A program made the translations under genes and the position numbers. From Planctomycetaceae bacterium UBA4655 (GTDB lineage Bacteria; Planctomycetota; Planctomycetia; Pirellulales; UBA1268), in the NCBI GenBank assembly GCA_002405515.1, contig DHLZ01000079.1, positions 2,439 to 50,201 of the forward strand: a DNA stretch of 47,763 nt. The letters are read 5' to 3'. Below are positions 9,068-18,066 of this stretch, one piece after another. The first letter of the stretch is position 1. Each line of letters begins with the position of its first letter. The notes below the pieces were generated by a model, which was not told the origin of the DNA, made no database searches, and worked only from the letters and a program-made list of their open reading frames with translations.

Positions 9068-10605
9068 GCTCGTGATCCTTTCGTTGGCGGGGTTGACGTC
9101 TGGAATGCGTCCTTCGCAACCCGCTGGAGTGTGGTGCCCTTGAACCAGCGGAATGTGGCCCGCCGGGCCCGGATGCCAGCCGGAAGCCAGGCATCGGGAA
9201 GAAAGACCGCGGTCGCGGCAAAAACAGCCGCACAGACACCGGCCCTCAACGTCCAATCCATGATTCCGGGAGAAACATCGGCCAGGATCGACAGTCCTTC
9301 GCTCGCACCGATCAACGCCGCACCGATTCCATATCCGGGAATCGCCGCGACGAGCCGCTGAAGAAAGCTGCCCGCCAGCAGCCTGTCGGATGGTCCGCCG
9401 GGAAACGCCAGGGTCGCATAGTGTCCGGCCGCCACGACCGAGGCGATGACGACGACTCCGCTACTGGCACCCAGCATGAGCCCTCCGGCCATCAGCAGGA
9501 CGATCATCAAGTTCCGTCCGGTCAGATGCAGGATCGAACCGCGGGCATACGTGAAGCCGTCGAGATAGACGCGGGCCACGCGTGCCGGAAGAGACGAGGC
9601 CAGGATCGACAGCGGAACGACGACCGCGGTCCACTGGCCGCCCAGAAAAAGTGCGACGACGGCCTCCCTCATGGCGATCACGGCGGCCGACACGATCGCC
9701 GCAGCAAGCACGACCATCCGCAACCCGCCGAGAGTCGCACGCGCGGCAACCGCATCGTCGAGACTCCGCTGGGCGACAAAGGCCTGCCGGACCACGGAAT
9801 CGATGGCAGCGAACGGCTCCTTGAGTTGCGTCGTGATGTTGTACGCACGGCTGTAAATGCCGGCGTCGGCCGCCCCCAACGCGGAAACGGCGAACATCGT
9901 GTCGATGTTCGCCGTCAGCCACGCCAGCAACCGCGACGAAAACCCGAGCCCCCCCATCCGCCACGCACCGAGCATCCGCATCTGCATCGGTGGAAGAATC
10001 GGTATCCCGGCCGAAATGCTCCCCGCGACCGTCGTCGTGCCGAGCGACGCCAACTGCCCCCCAACCAAACTCCAGATGCCACATCCCGCCAGGGCCAGCG
10101 CGATCGAAACGGCCGCATGGACGATGCCCGAAAGCAGGACATAGCCGCCGACCTCGGCGTACCGATGTTGCCTCCGCAATAGGGCATAGCTGGCGGAAAT
10201 GAATGGCTGCAACAGGATTGCAAAACAGGACACGCGAAGAACCGGAGCGAGATCCGGCAGATTCATCACGGCTGCCAACCAGGGGGCGGACAACCACAAC
10301 CCGCACGCAACCGCCGCCATCAGGGCGACGCTCGCCCATATGAGGTTGGCCAGGTCGAGCCGCGACAGCGAGTCTTCGCGGATGACCGGCACGTCGATCA
10401 ACCCGTCGAGCACCGCGATCGCCAGCGGCAAGACCATGAAGGCGACGGCGAACAGGCCAAAGTCCTCCGGCGTCAGCAATCGCGCCAAGATCGCGACGCC
10501 CAACAGCCCAACGGCCATCCGGGCAAAGCGGCCGCCCAGCAGCCACGCCGTGCCGCGCAGAACCATCGCTCCGACGTGTTTGTCCGATCCACGGCTAAGC
10601 TGCAT
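9064..10605 (-). CDS. Polysaccharide flippase, Wzx/RfbX type
   Basis: Protein of 513 residues with about a dozen to fourteen hydrophobic segments spread over its length. The N-terminus (GTAWLLGGRFARMAVGLLGVAILARLLTPEDFGLFAVA) is typical of the MATE-like polysaccharide transporter (Wzx/PST) family. It should flip undecaprenyl-linked repeat units across the cytoplasmic membrane. The ATG at 10605 overlaps the kinase-fusion gene by 11 bases and the stop overlaps the methyltransferase by 4, so the genes are translated together. It is the only flippase in the window and probably serves the whole locus. Confidence 0.92.
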   Translation of the reverse strand: MQLSRGSDKHVGAMVLRGTAWLLGGRFARMAVGLLGVAILARLLTPEDFGLFAVAFMVLPLAIAVLDGLIDVPVIREDSLSRLDLANLIWASVALMAAVACGLWLSAPWLAAVMNLPDLAPVLRVSCFAILLQPFISASYALLRRQHRYAEVGGYVLLSGIVHAAVSIALALAGCGIWSLVGGQLASLGTTTVAGSISAGIPILPPMQMRMLGAWRMGGLGFSSRLLAWLTANIDTMFAVSALGAADAGIYSRAYNITTQLKEPFAAIDSVVRQAFVAQRSLDDAVAARATLGGLRMVVLAAAIVSAAVIAMREAVVALFLGGQWTAVVVPLSILASSLPARVARVYLDGFTYARGSILHLTGRNLMIVLLMAGGLMLGASSGVVVIASVVAAGHYATLAFPGGPSDRLLAGSFLQRLVAAIPGYGIGAALIGASEGLSILADVSPGIMDWTLRAGVCAAVFAATAVFLPDAWLPAGIRARRATFRWFKGTTLQRVAKDAFQTSTPPTKGSRA

Positions 10606-12220
10606 GGCGTAGCCTGCCGCCGTTCAGCACGCTTTCAGCGAAAAACCGGCCGTAAAGGCGGAGCCCGTTGGCCAGCAATGCACGCTGACGCAGCGGATCG
10701 TCCGCATGCAGCGGAATCATCGACAGGAACAACGACACCATCGCCGCCATGACGGCACGATCGCGAAATTCGACACCCGCCACCTGGGCGGCCAGAAACT
10801 GGCCTTCGAGCCAATCCCGCAGGGGATCTTCTGGAATCGTCAGCGCGAAATCCGACCCGTCTCCCTCGTCTCGCAATCCTTCGCCCACGATTTGGTCGTA
10901 GCGGCCGACGATGCTGTGGCCCAACTTGGCGATATCGTAACGGATATCGCCATAAATCGTCGCTTCATCCCCGATCAAACCGCGAGGATCGATCAATTGA
11001 ATCCGATCGCTCCGCAGGTCGAACAGCATGTTTGAAAAACAAAAGTCGCCATGCATAATGCAAGCGGGGCGGTTCGGGGCCACTGCAATCTCCCGCTCCA
11101 ATACCGCTGCGATCGAATCCAGACTGCCCACGCCTCGGCCGTTGATCGTCAGGGACGTATCTCGCTGAGGCAACGTCGTGGGAAGCTGGCTCAATCGCTC
11201 GCGCAGCTTGCCCGAGACCAACCAATCGAGGGATGAGTCACGGCCGTGCCCGACATGCTCCGCGGCGAGAGTCAAATACTCGAGGCACGAGTCCAAGATG
11301 CGCCGCCAAACGAACCTGGAAGACCTCGCCAAATAGAGCTCGGATACCGTCGGATAACTCGTGTACAGCGTCCGGTACTCGCCGGACACGGCTGCGGCAG
11401 GATCTTCGATCAGCCTGACGGTGAAAGGCTGCAGGTCGGCTGGCACGGACCGCAACCAATTTGCTTCCGCATCGATTTTCCGGCGATCGTGGCTGCGCTT
11501 GCGGACAACGCCCCCATCGACGCCAATCGCGTTGAAGTGCCGTGCAGAGGCCAGACTGCGTCGCGATGCATAGAAGGTCTTCAAATGCCCGCAATCCAGG
11601 GTCTGCAGATGGGTCTGCGGCCGCACGCGAGTCTCCCGGCAATAGGCGTCGAGTGCCCGCGTGAACGAGAACTCCCTCGCTGCAAGACACTTGAGCAGCC
11701 GCCACGGCTCGCGAATCGCAAAGTAACCCGACAGGATCTGCGAGTTCGCGGTGATCGCGTCGCTACGGTCCGCGTCGCGAACACCGCTAATCAGCATTCC
11801 GTCAGCATCGACGACCCCCCAACGATACTGCTCTGTCACCGGTCCGACGGACCATGCGTCCTCGGCCGGATTCTCCGGGGTGATCGCCAACGTATCGCCG
11901 TGCAGAATTTCGAGCGGCTTGTCGGGGCCGATTTCCAGGACAGAGTGGAATACCGACAGGCCGAGCGAAGTGCGCGGATCGACGAAAACGGTTCGCACGC
12001 CGCCGCTTTCCAGAATGCGCCGTTGCGGTTCGGTAATTCCGTAATCCTGAGGCAAAGACAGCCATTTATTCTTCCGATCCGCAATCTGTGACAATTGGTG
12101 CTGGATGACGAAGGCCGCACCGATCGGCAAAAACGCTGGCGGAATCCGGCCGAATTCGGCCTGCATTTCCTCGCCGATATAGCCGCCGGACGTGATCAAC
12201 GTATTCCATTCATGTTCCAT
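10595..12220 (-). CDS. Nucleotidyltransferase-like and APH-type kinase fusion
   Basis: Protein of 541 residues. The N-terminal 250 residues (LITSGGYIGEEMQAEFGRIPPAFLPIG) resemble the sugar/alditol nucleotidyltransferase fold found in capsule loci, with a degenerate substrate loop. The C-terminal half is an aminoglycoside-phosphotransferase/choline-kinase fold: HGDFCFSNML near residue 390 is the catalytic loop and LIDPRG the metal-binding DxG equivalent. Such fusions are seen in capsular clusters, often with a HAD protein. It may phosphorylate a small alcohol or sugar for transfer to the glycan. The ATG at 12220 overlaps the HAD gene by 11 bases. Base composition looks lower in GC than flanking genes, which hints at transfer. 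Confidence 0.75.
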   Translation of the reverse strand: MEHEWNTLITSGGYIGEEMQAEFGRIPPAFLPIGAAFVIQHQLSQIADRKNKWLSLPQDYGITEPQRRILESGGVRTVFVDPRTSLGLSVFHSVLEIGPDKPLEILHGDTLAITPENPAEDAWSVGPVTEQYRWGVVDADGMLISGVRDADRSDAITANSQILSGYFAIREPWRLLKCLAAREFSFTRALDAYCRETRVRPQTHLQTLDCGHLKTFYASRRSLASARHFNAIGVDGGVVRKRSHDRRKIDAEANWLRSVPADLQPFTVRLIEDPAAAVSGEYRTLYTSYPTVSELYLARSSRFVWRRILDSCLEYLTLAAEHVGHGRDSSLDWLVSGKLRERLSQLPTTLPQRDTSLTINGRGVGSLDSIAAVLEREIAVAPNRPACIMHGDFCFSNMLFDLRSDRIQLIDPRGLIGDEATIYGDIRYDIAKLGHSIVGRYDQIVGEGLRDEGDGSDFALTIPEDPLRDWLEGQFLAAQVAGVEFRDRAVMAAMVSLFLSMIPLHADDPLRQRALLANGLRLYGRFFAESVLNGGRLRHAA

Positions 12221-12641
12221 GGGAATCGGACTCCCCACATGAGATGGTCGCCCTCAGCGTGTCCATCGGCAGCGCCAGGAATTGGTCGGGCCGCATGCTC
12301 CGCAATTTCACATAAAAACCCTCGTGACCGCACCAGGGCTTGCCCATGTGGATTTCGTCGTAGCGCACGCCATGCTTGGCCAGCCACGCGATCAATACGG
12401 GCAGCGTATGTTTGTTGATGAGGCCGATGTTGCCAGCGTAGGTTCGCATGTTGCGCGCGCTGTACAAGACGATCCGCACACCAGCCGCATGTAAGGCGTT
12501 GACTCGCTCTATCACGTCGCTGCGAGGCTCCTTCGCGGTGTAGTCGAGACTCGAATTGTCGATCGTCAGCGTGCCATCGACATCGACGATGAGCCGCGGC
12601 ACCTCCGTCTCGCCTTCCTGTCGTGTGATGCTGACGGACAT
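12210..12641 (-). CDS. Small HAD-family protein with intact motif I but altered motif IV
   Basis: Protein of 143 residues, read from the ATG at 12641, one base past the preceding stop; a GTG at 12653 is an alternative. Motif I (LIVDVDGTLT) is perfect for a HAD phosphatase, motif II is IVLYSARN, and the motif III Lys may be that of HMGKPW. Where capsule-type HAD relatives carry an acidic YIDDKA-like motif IV, this protein has GFYVKLRSMRPDQF, so the metal-binding acids are missing. It may be weakly active, may use another acid, or may pair with the partner protein at 13380-13706, which has the reverse defect. Confidence 0.75.
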   Translation of the reverse strand: MSVSITRQEGETEVPRLIVDVDGTLTIDNSSLDYTAKEPRSDVIERVNALHAAGVRIVLYSARNMRTYAGNIGLINKHTLPVLIAWLAKHGVRYDEIHMGKPWCGHEGFYVKLRSMRPDQFLALPMDTLRATISCGESDSHGT

Positions 12642-12642
12642 C

Positions 12643-13383
12643 TCAGGCTGCACCTTTCCAAGGCTGAGGAGCCGGGATCAGCGCCTCATATTCGTGCGGC
12701 AGTCCGCAATGAACCAGATCCTCCGCCGCAACCGTCCCGTATCCGATGCGATGACCGGACGCGATGAGGTGGTTGTAGATCGGAGCGACATAGAGTTCCG
12801 GCGCGCTGGGGCGGGACCGCTCCTGCATCAGAGCACTGCGAAACAAGTCGCTGGAGGAAAAATGATAGAGGCCCGTGCAGCATAGATCGCTGATCGGAAT
12901 TTTTTCCGCAGTCTTCGCGGCGATCCCCGGTTCGCCCTCCTCGGGCAGCACGAACGACCAGTTGTCGCCCGCTCCCTTGAACACCTCGAGCCATCCCGCA
13001 AGACCGTCCTGGATGGGAAACGGCGATGCTGTGGGATTTCGAAAAGTATCGATGTTGAAGATCGTCAGCGGCGCCTCCGGCGGCGTTCCCGAAGCCGCAA
13101 GTCCCATTTCGACGGTTTCCGCCTGCCCTGCCGTAGGGGCGACGAGTTCGGTAAACAACGCTCGCCGGATTCCCAAGGCAGCCGCCCGCTCCGTCAAAAA
13201 CGTCTTCACGCCGCCGGTTTCCCGGTAGATGAACAAAAAGGGTTGGGTCTCAAAACTCGGCTGAAAGCTCGAAACAGCGAAATCGAAAACCGTGCCGCCC
13301 CACAGCGGCAGCATGTATTTCGGAAGGGTGTATCCCTTCTGCGTGAACCTGTTGCTCAGGCCGGCCATGGGGAAAATGATCAT
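12643..13383 (-). CDS. Capsule-type nucleotidyltransferase
   Basis: Protein of 246 residues; the ATG at 13383 overlaps the previous stop as ATGA. The start IIFPMAGLSNRFTQKGYTLPKY is the nucleotide-binding loop of NTP:sugar-phosphate nucleotidyltransferases, with the PK(Y) lysine present, and LTIFNIDTF supplies the metal-site Asp (usual NxD). C-terminal YNHLIASGHRIGY fits the family. In capsular clusters this family pairs with small HAD phosphatases. It likely activates a phosphorylated sugar or alditol with CTP or another NTP before transfer to the glycan. Substrate is unknown. Confidence 0.82.
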   Translation of the reverse strand: MIIFPMAGLSNRFTQKGYTLPKYMLPLWGGTVFDFAVSSFQPSFETQPFLFIYRETGGVKTFLTERAAALGIRRALFTELVAPTAGQAETVEMGLAASGTPPEAPLTIFNIDTFRNPTASPFPIQDGLAGWLEVFKGAGDNWSFVLPEEGEPGIAAKTAEKIPISDLCCTGLYHFSSSDLFRSALMQERSRPSAPELYVAPIYNHLIASGHRIGYGTVAAEDLVHCGLPHEYEALIPAPQPWKGAA

Positions 13384-13706
13384 GCAGCGTCCAGCTTTTG
13401 GCGGATCTGATCGTAACTGTGGGCAAGAAACTCTTCGGGTGTGATCGCCTTGTCGTCGAGTGTCCATGCCTCCAAGCCTGTGGACGGCTTGCCGAAGACG
13501 ACGGAATCGCAGATCGAAGCCAAGGAGCCGATTTCAGCCGCCCAATCCTGAACCTTCGATGTGGCGAGGTTCGGACCATCGTGGCCGGCGGAAAGAACGA
13601 TCGAGAACCCATCCCTGCGATACGATGCGATGGTGTCGCGAAACGCCGGGCCATCGCGCCGAAGCGAGGCACGCACGTCCTCAAGATCCAAAACGACGAT
13701 TTGCAT
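13380..13706 (-). CDS. Degenerate HAD-like protein lacking the second motif I aspartate
   Basis: Protein of 108 residues, first gene of the leftward group. It begins MQIVVLDLEDVRAS: the HAD motif I DxDx(T/V) reads DLEDV, so the second Asp is Glu. Motif II (IVLSAGHD), a FGKPS lysine and an intact acidic motif IV (TLDDKAITPEEFL) are kept. It aligns end to end with the HAD at 12210-12641, which has the opposite pattern. A GTG at 13718 is an alternative start; ATG at 13706 leaves all motifs and is preferred. Catalytic activity is doubtful; a regulatory or partner role is inferred. Confidence 0.7.
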   Translation of the reverse strand: MQIVVLDLEDVRASLRRDGPAFRDTIASYRRDGFSIVLSAGHDGPNLATSKVQDWAAEIGSLASICDSVVFGKPSTGLEAWTLDDKAITPEEFLAHSYDQIRQKLDAA

Positions 13707-14014
13707 CAGGTGTTCCACCGCTCACGAACGGTCAAAAAAACTCGTGGCCGAAGGTTCGGTTTGCCTGTGTCCCATGCGTGCCTGTGTGCGGACTACGAAA
13801 GGACGCGGGAAACACACATGCTGCAAGCCATGGGCGTGCCGGACTCTGGGAAATTCAGCGTGGTGATTACGCTCGCGAGGGCAGACGGGTCAATGGCACA
13901 TTCGCAACCATTACGTGTCACTGAGCGACCCGCGGGGCGGAAGACGCCCCCCCCGACGGAAGGGATGTGCTGGTTGGACAAGCCTTGACGGGGAAGCGAA
14001 GACGCCGGGGAAAA
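13707..14014. other. Divergent intergenic region
   Basis: This gap separates the leftward HAD cassette from the rightward acyltransferase. It is lower in GC than its neighbours and includes an A7 run at 13735-13741. It holds the second copy of the 25-bp element (13888-13912) and a well-spaced leftward promoter candidate. A rightward promoter must also lie here, but I could not pick one out. No small gene is convincing. Confidence 0.4.
13864..13912 (-). promoter_or_regulatory. Leftward promoter candidate with 25-bp element, copy 2
   Basis: On the minus strand TTGACC (13893-13888) and TAATCA (13869-13864) are separated by 18 bases, a good match to a housekeeping -35/-10 pair. The 25 bases ending in that -35 box (13888-13912) match 8215-8239 at 22 positions. 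The transcript would have a leader of about 150 bases before the HAD-like gene at 13706. The conserved part upstream of -35 suggests an activator site shared by both leftward units. Confidence 0.45.
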
Positions 14015-16037
14015 ATGCGACCGGATCCCAGGCCGATCCGCGAACCCTGCGCGTCCGGCAAGTGGCAACGGCCGACCTCGTTTGCTTCAAAGGGCCGCCC
14101 GGCGCGAGCCGAAAAGCCTCAAGTGCATACTCACTCGAACCCCCTCTATCGCCCCGAAATCGACGGCCTGCGGGCCTTGTCGCTCGTGGGCGTGTTGCTC
14201 TTTCACGCTCGGTTCGGGATTCTGCCCGGCGGGTACGTGGGAGTGGACGTCTTCTTCGTGATCAGCGGCTACCTGATCACGTCGATCATCGCCCGCGATC
14301 TCGATTCGAACACCTTCTCGTTCCTGTCCTTCTACGAGCGACGGGCGCGTCGCATTCTCCCGGCGCTCGCCGCCATGCTCGTCCTGTGCTACCTGCCGGC
14401 GGCGTGGCTGCTCATGCCCGGAGATTTCGTCGATTTCGCCAAGTCCGCGTGTGCCGCGGTGCTTTCCCTGTCGAACTTCTGGTTTTTTCTCGTGAACGGC
14501 GATTACTTTCGACCGATGGCGGAGCGACAACCGCTCCTGCACACGTGGAGCCTTGCGGTCGAAGAGCAGTTTTACGCCTTGTTTCCGCTCGTGATGGTCA
14601 TCCTGTGGCGAAGGGGCCGTCGAGCGGTCCTGGCGACGCTGTTTGGGATGACGTTGATCTCATTCGCGTTGAGCGAGTGGTGGATGCGGGCAGGAGGGCG
14701 GCCGGGGGCCACGTTTTTCCTTCCGCCCTTTCGGGCATGGGAGCTTTTGATCGGGTCGCTCGTCGCGATGCTTCCGGCAGCCGCTCTCGAGCGGCTGCGG
14801 ACGAGGCGGTTCGTCGGAGATTCGGTCTGCGGGGCCGGGCTGGCAATCATCGTCGGCTGCATGCTTTGCTACGACGATGAGACGACATTCCCCGGCGTCG
14901 CCGCCCTCGTGCCGACCGTCGGTGCGGCGGTCGTGATCGCTTTCGCCGACCGACACACGTTCGTCGGTCGCCTGCTCGCTCATCCCCTTCCTGTCGGGAT
15001 CGGCCTCATTTCCTACAGCTCGTATCTCGTGCATCAGCCCTTGTTCGCGTTCACGAGAATCGCCGTGGAAAGGAAGCTCGACGCCGTCGAAAGCGGTCTG
15101 GTTCTCGTGGCTTCGATCGCGCTGGGGTATCTCGGTTGGAGGTTCATCGAGCAGCCGTTCCGAAACCGAGAGCGGATCGGCGGGCGGGCGATGCTCGCCG
15201 CCGGGGGAGGCATTACGGTCGTCATCGCCGTGGTCTCGTGGGTCATTTTTCTGGGCGGCGGCATCCCGGAACGCTTTTCCCGAAAGCGACCGGCAACTGG
15301 CCCTCGACCTCGACCGGACCTCGGCAGGCCAGTATGTCACGAAGCGATTTCGTGAGTGGCAGCACCATTTGCGGCCCTTCGATGACGACGGTCGCCCGAG
15401 GCTGCTGGTCATCGGCGACAGCTACGCGCAGGACTTCATGAACTGCCTGGACGAAAGCAACGCCCTGAAGCAGTTCCAGGTTCGCACGATCTACATTCCG
15501 GCGAGACGACAGCTTTACATCGGCGACGAAAACCCGCTCCAATTCGTTCCGCCCGATCAACGGGCCTGGGTCGCCCGAGATCCGGACCTGCGGGGCTGCC
15601 TGCCTGCCATCGGCGAGGCGGACCTGATCGTCCTGGCCAGCAGATGGGAGCAGTGGACGGCGGAGCGATTGCCCGGAACGCTCGAGCGAATCCCGTTGCG
15701 GCCCAACCAACGACTGGTCGTGGTCGGCACCAAGTGTTTCGAGCCTCCGAGGCCCCTCACTTACATGCGGATTCCGCCATCGGAGCGACAGGCGATGCGA
15801 GCCAGGATCGCCGAGTCTTTCCGTCGAGTGAACGAGACCCTGAAGGCGGCGGCTCCGCCCGACGTGTTTCTCGACCTGCAGTCCATCATCTGCGATGCCA
15901 GGGGAGACGTCATCCTGTTCAACGACAGTGGCAGGGCTCTCTCGTACGACGGGTTCCACCTCACGCGGGAGGGGGCACGATGGATCGGCCGTCGCGTCTG
16001 CGAGTCGGCCCCGTTGAGCGAGGTCGTGACGAAGTAG
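14015..16037 (+). CDS. Acyltransferase 3 with SGNH domain (OafA type); one-base frameshift
   Basis: The N-terminal 400 residues form the multi-pass acyltransferase-3 domain: YRPEIDGLRALSLVGVLLFH, FFVISGYLITS, FYERRARRILPAL, HTWSLAVEEQFYALFP and HQPLFAF. The C-terminal SGNH hydrolase-like domain (LLVIGDSYAQDF, DGFHLTREGARWIG) is in another frame. Dropping one T from the T4 run at 15275-15278 joins them smoothly as GGIPERFPESDRQLALDLDRT. Intact members O-acetylate exported glycans, the SGNH part completing transfer outside. The indel may be a sequencing error. Possible starts are GTG 13967, ATG 14015 and GTG 14123; the conserved domain begins just after the last. Confidence 0.8.
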
Positions 16038-16213
16038 CGGCGGCTCCGGGAGCCAAACCAGCCCTGCCTGCTTTTTCGTTTCGTCCCCGGGAAAACCCGT
16101 TCAAAGACCCCTTGCCGCGGCCTCGGCCACTTCCTAACGTCCCGCCCGTTCTCGGCGGAGCTGATTGGCACCTCCTCCGAGACTCGACCCACTCGCCCGG
16201 GAGCTCCAGGATC

Positions 16214-17599
16214 ATGGCCCAGTTCACGTCGAGTACCACCTCGGAATCCACCGCCATCCAAGCCGCTCCCGCATCCCTCCCGCCGACCGGAGCGATCCCA
16301 TCGCCGACTCGCCCGCAGCCGCGGACGACCCGCTACGACACCGCCGTCGTCGGCCTCGGCTACGTGGGCCTTCCGCTCTGCTTGGCGTTCGCCCGTGCCG
16401 GCGCCTCGGCCCTCGGCATCGACACCGACCGCACGAAGGTGTCCGCCTTGGCCGCGGGCCGCTCCTACATCAAGCACATCGCCGCCAGCGACGTGGCTGC
16501 CGCGACCGCCGGACGCCGTTTCCACGCGACGACCGAGTTTCGCGAGGCTTCCGAGGCCGATTCCGTGCTCATCTGCGTGCCGACGCCCCTCACCGCCAAT
16601 CGCACGCCCGATCTCTCCTACGTCGCCAACACGGCCCGATCGCTCGCACCGCACCTTCGTCGCGGGCAGCTGGTCGTGCTCGAATCGACGACCTATCCCG
16701 GCACGACGGAAGAGGTCGTGAAGCCGATCCTCGAGCAGGGAAGCGGCCTCGTCGCGGGGCGGGACTTCCATCTCGCGTTCTCGCCGGAAAGGGAGGACCC
16801 GGGCAACCCTCGCAGCCGGCTCTCGGAGGTGCCGAAGGTCGTCGGCGGCCTCACGCCCGCCTGTCGCGATCGTGCGGCCGACCTCTACCGCCGGATCGTC
16901 AAGGACGTCGTGCCGGTCTCGAGTTGCGGCGTCGCCGAGGCCACGAAGCTCACGGAAAACATCTTCCGGGCGGTGAACATCGCGCTGGTCAACGAGCTCA
17001 AGATGATCTACTCCCAAATGGGGATCGACGTCTGGGAGGTGATCAACGCCGCGGCGACGAAGCCTTTCGGCTACATGCCCTTCTATCCCGGCCCGGGCCT
17101 GGGCGGCCACTGCATCCCCATCGACCCGTTCTACCTCACCTGGAAGGCGCTCGAGTACGGGCAGCGGACACGGCTCATCGAACTGGCCGGCGAGATCAAC
17201 ACGGCGATGCCGGAGTACGTGGTCGCCAGGGTGATCGATGCGCTCAACGATGCCGGCAAGCCGGTGCGAGGCTCGCGGGTGCTGCTCCTCGGGCTCGCCT
17301 ACAAGGCGAACGTGGACGACGACCGCGAGTCGCCCAGCTACGAGATCATGAAGCTTCTGGAGAAGCGGGGCGCCGTCGTCGCCTACAACGATCCGCACGT
17401 GCCGGTGATCCTCGCCGGTCGCAGCCATCACGACGTTGCGGGCCGAATGTCACTTCCGATCACCGGCGACCACGACGTCATGGTTCTCTGCACGGCCCAC
17501 GAGGAATACCGCGGCTTCGACTTCGCGAAGCTCGGCGTGCCGCTGGTGGACTGCCGCAACTTCGCCACCCTCCGGCCCGCCGCTTACCACCGGGCCTGA
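16214..17599 (+). CDS. wbpA: Nucleotide-sugar 6-dehydrogenase, UDP-GlcNAc dehydrogenase (WbpA) type
   Basis: Protein of 461 residues from the ATG at 16214. The NAD site is TAVVGLGYVGLPL near residue 47; SYIKHI, VPTPLTANRTPDLSYV and ESTTYPGTTEEV are typical of the UDP-GlcNAc 6-dehydrogenase subgroup. The catalytic Cys is in GLGGHCIPIDPFYL near residue 300, and the C-terminal domain has LGLAYKANVDDDRESPS. It oxidises the C6 hydroxyl of UDP-N-acetylhexosamine to the uronic acid with two NAD. With the epimerases further right it supplies acidic sugar donors. Residues 1-38 are an Ala/Pro/Ser-rich extension. UDP-ManNAc or UDP-glucose as substrate cannot be excluded. Confidence 0.88.
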   Translation: MAQFTSSTTSESTAIQAAPASLPPTGAIPSPTRPQPRTTRYDTAVVGLGYVGLPLCLAFARAGASALGIDTDRTKVSALAAGRSYIKHIAASDVAAATAGRRFHATTEFREASEADSVLICVPTPLTANRTPDLSYVANTARSLAPHLRRGQLVVLESTTYPGTTEEVVKPILEQGSGLVAGRDFHLAFSPEREDPGNPRSRLSEVPKVVGGLTPACRDRAADLYRRIVKDVVPVSSCGVAEATKLTENIFRAVNIALVNELKMIYSQMGIDVWEVINAAATKPFGYMPFYPGPGLGGHCIPIDPFYLTWKALEYGQRTRLIELAGEINTAMPEYVVARVIDALNDAGKPVRGSRVLLLGLAYKANVDDDRESPSYEIMKLLEKRGAVVAYNDPHVPVILAGRSHHDVAGRMSLPITGDHDVMVLCTAHEEYRGFDFAKLGVPLVDCRNFATLRPAAYHRA

Positions 17600-18066
17600 G
17601 CCTTCGCGCGGTCGAATCGCGGGGGCCGCTGCGGCCCGATTCCCACCCCGGCCGATCGGGACCGGGTGATGGATGCCGTTGCAGCCTCCCGCGGGCTCGA
17701 GGGCGTCTCACCATTCCGTGCGGGGCGTCCCCATCCTGGTGAGAACCCCGTTTTTCCCGGAAAAACCGGCCTCTTGAGGCCCGCCGGGCCACCGGCCAGC
17801 CATCTGAGCGGTGGATCGCGTCACCGAGTTGGTGAGCCGCCCCCGCCGCCGCCCGTCGCCGTCATGCGTCGAACGCGGCCCGGAAATCAGCTGTTTTTCC
17901 CGGCAAATCCTGCCGGCTGAAAATTTTTTCTCTCCTCAGCGACGAGTGGCACGCCGAGTGCCTTTCTCCTTCCCGTCGCGACGTGCGACGCAGACCACGC
18001 GATGCGGTAAGCGGCCTCGGGCCAAACCGCTTCGGTGGCGTGGATCAATCAGCGAGGAGGTGCGTG
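17600..18066. other. Intergenic region rich in short inverted repeats
   Basis: There is no convincing gene in these 467 bases. A palindrome of GTTTTTCC and GGAAAAAC with a single central base lies at 17750-17766, and GGCCTC-TT-GAGGCC at 17768-17781. A hairpin followed by a T run sits at 17900-17930. The last part leads to the GAGGAGG ribosome site of the receiver-like gene. The region probably ends the dehydrogenase transcript and starts that of the receiver/PEP-CTERM genes. Confidence 0.45.
17900..17930 (+). terminator. Putative intrinsic terminator
   Basis: CCGGCA (17900-17905) and TGCCGG (17911-17916) form a perfect 6-bp stem with loop AATCC. The flanking TTTTT and AAAA can extend it, and a T6 run follows at 17924-17929. 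It lies 300 bases past the dehydrogenase stop and 140 bases ahead of the next gene. Confidence 0.45.

Noticed and set aside
13894..13910. TGGCAC in the shared element considered as a sigma-54 -24 box
   Set aside because: The expected TTGC box at the right spacing is absent in both copies (CAACC and CGACC instead).
15761..17431. A 556-codon open frame on the minus strand
   Set aside because: It is antisense to the UDP-GlcNAc-type dehydrogenase and SGNH domain, whose catalytic motifs are clear.
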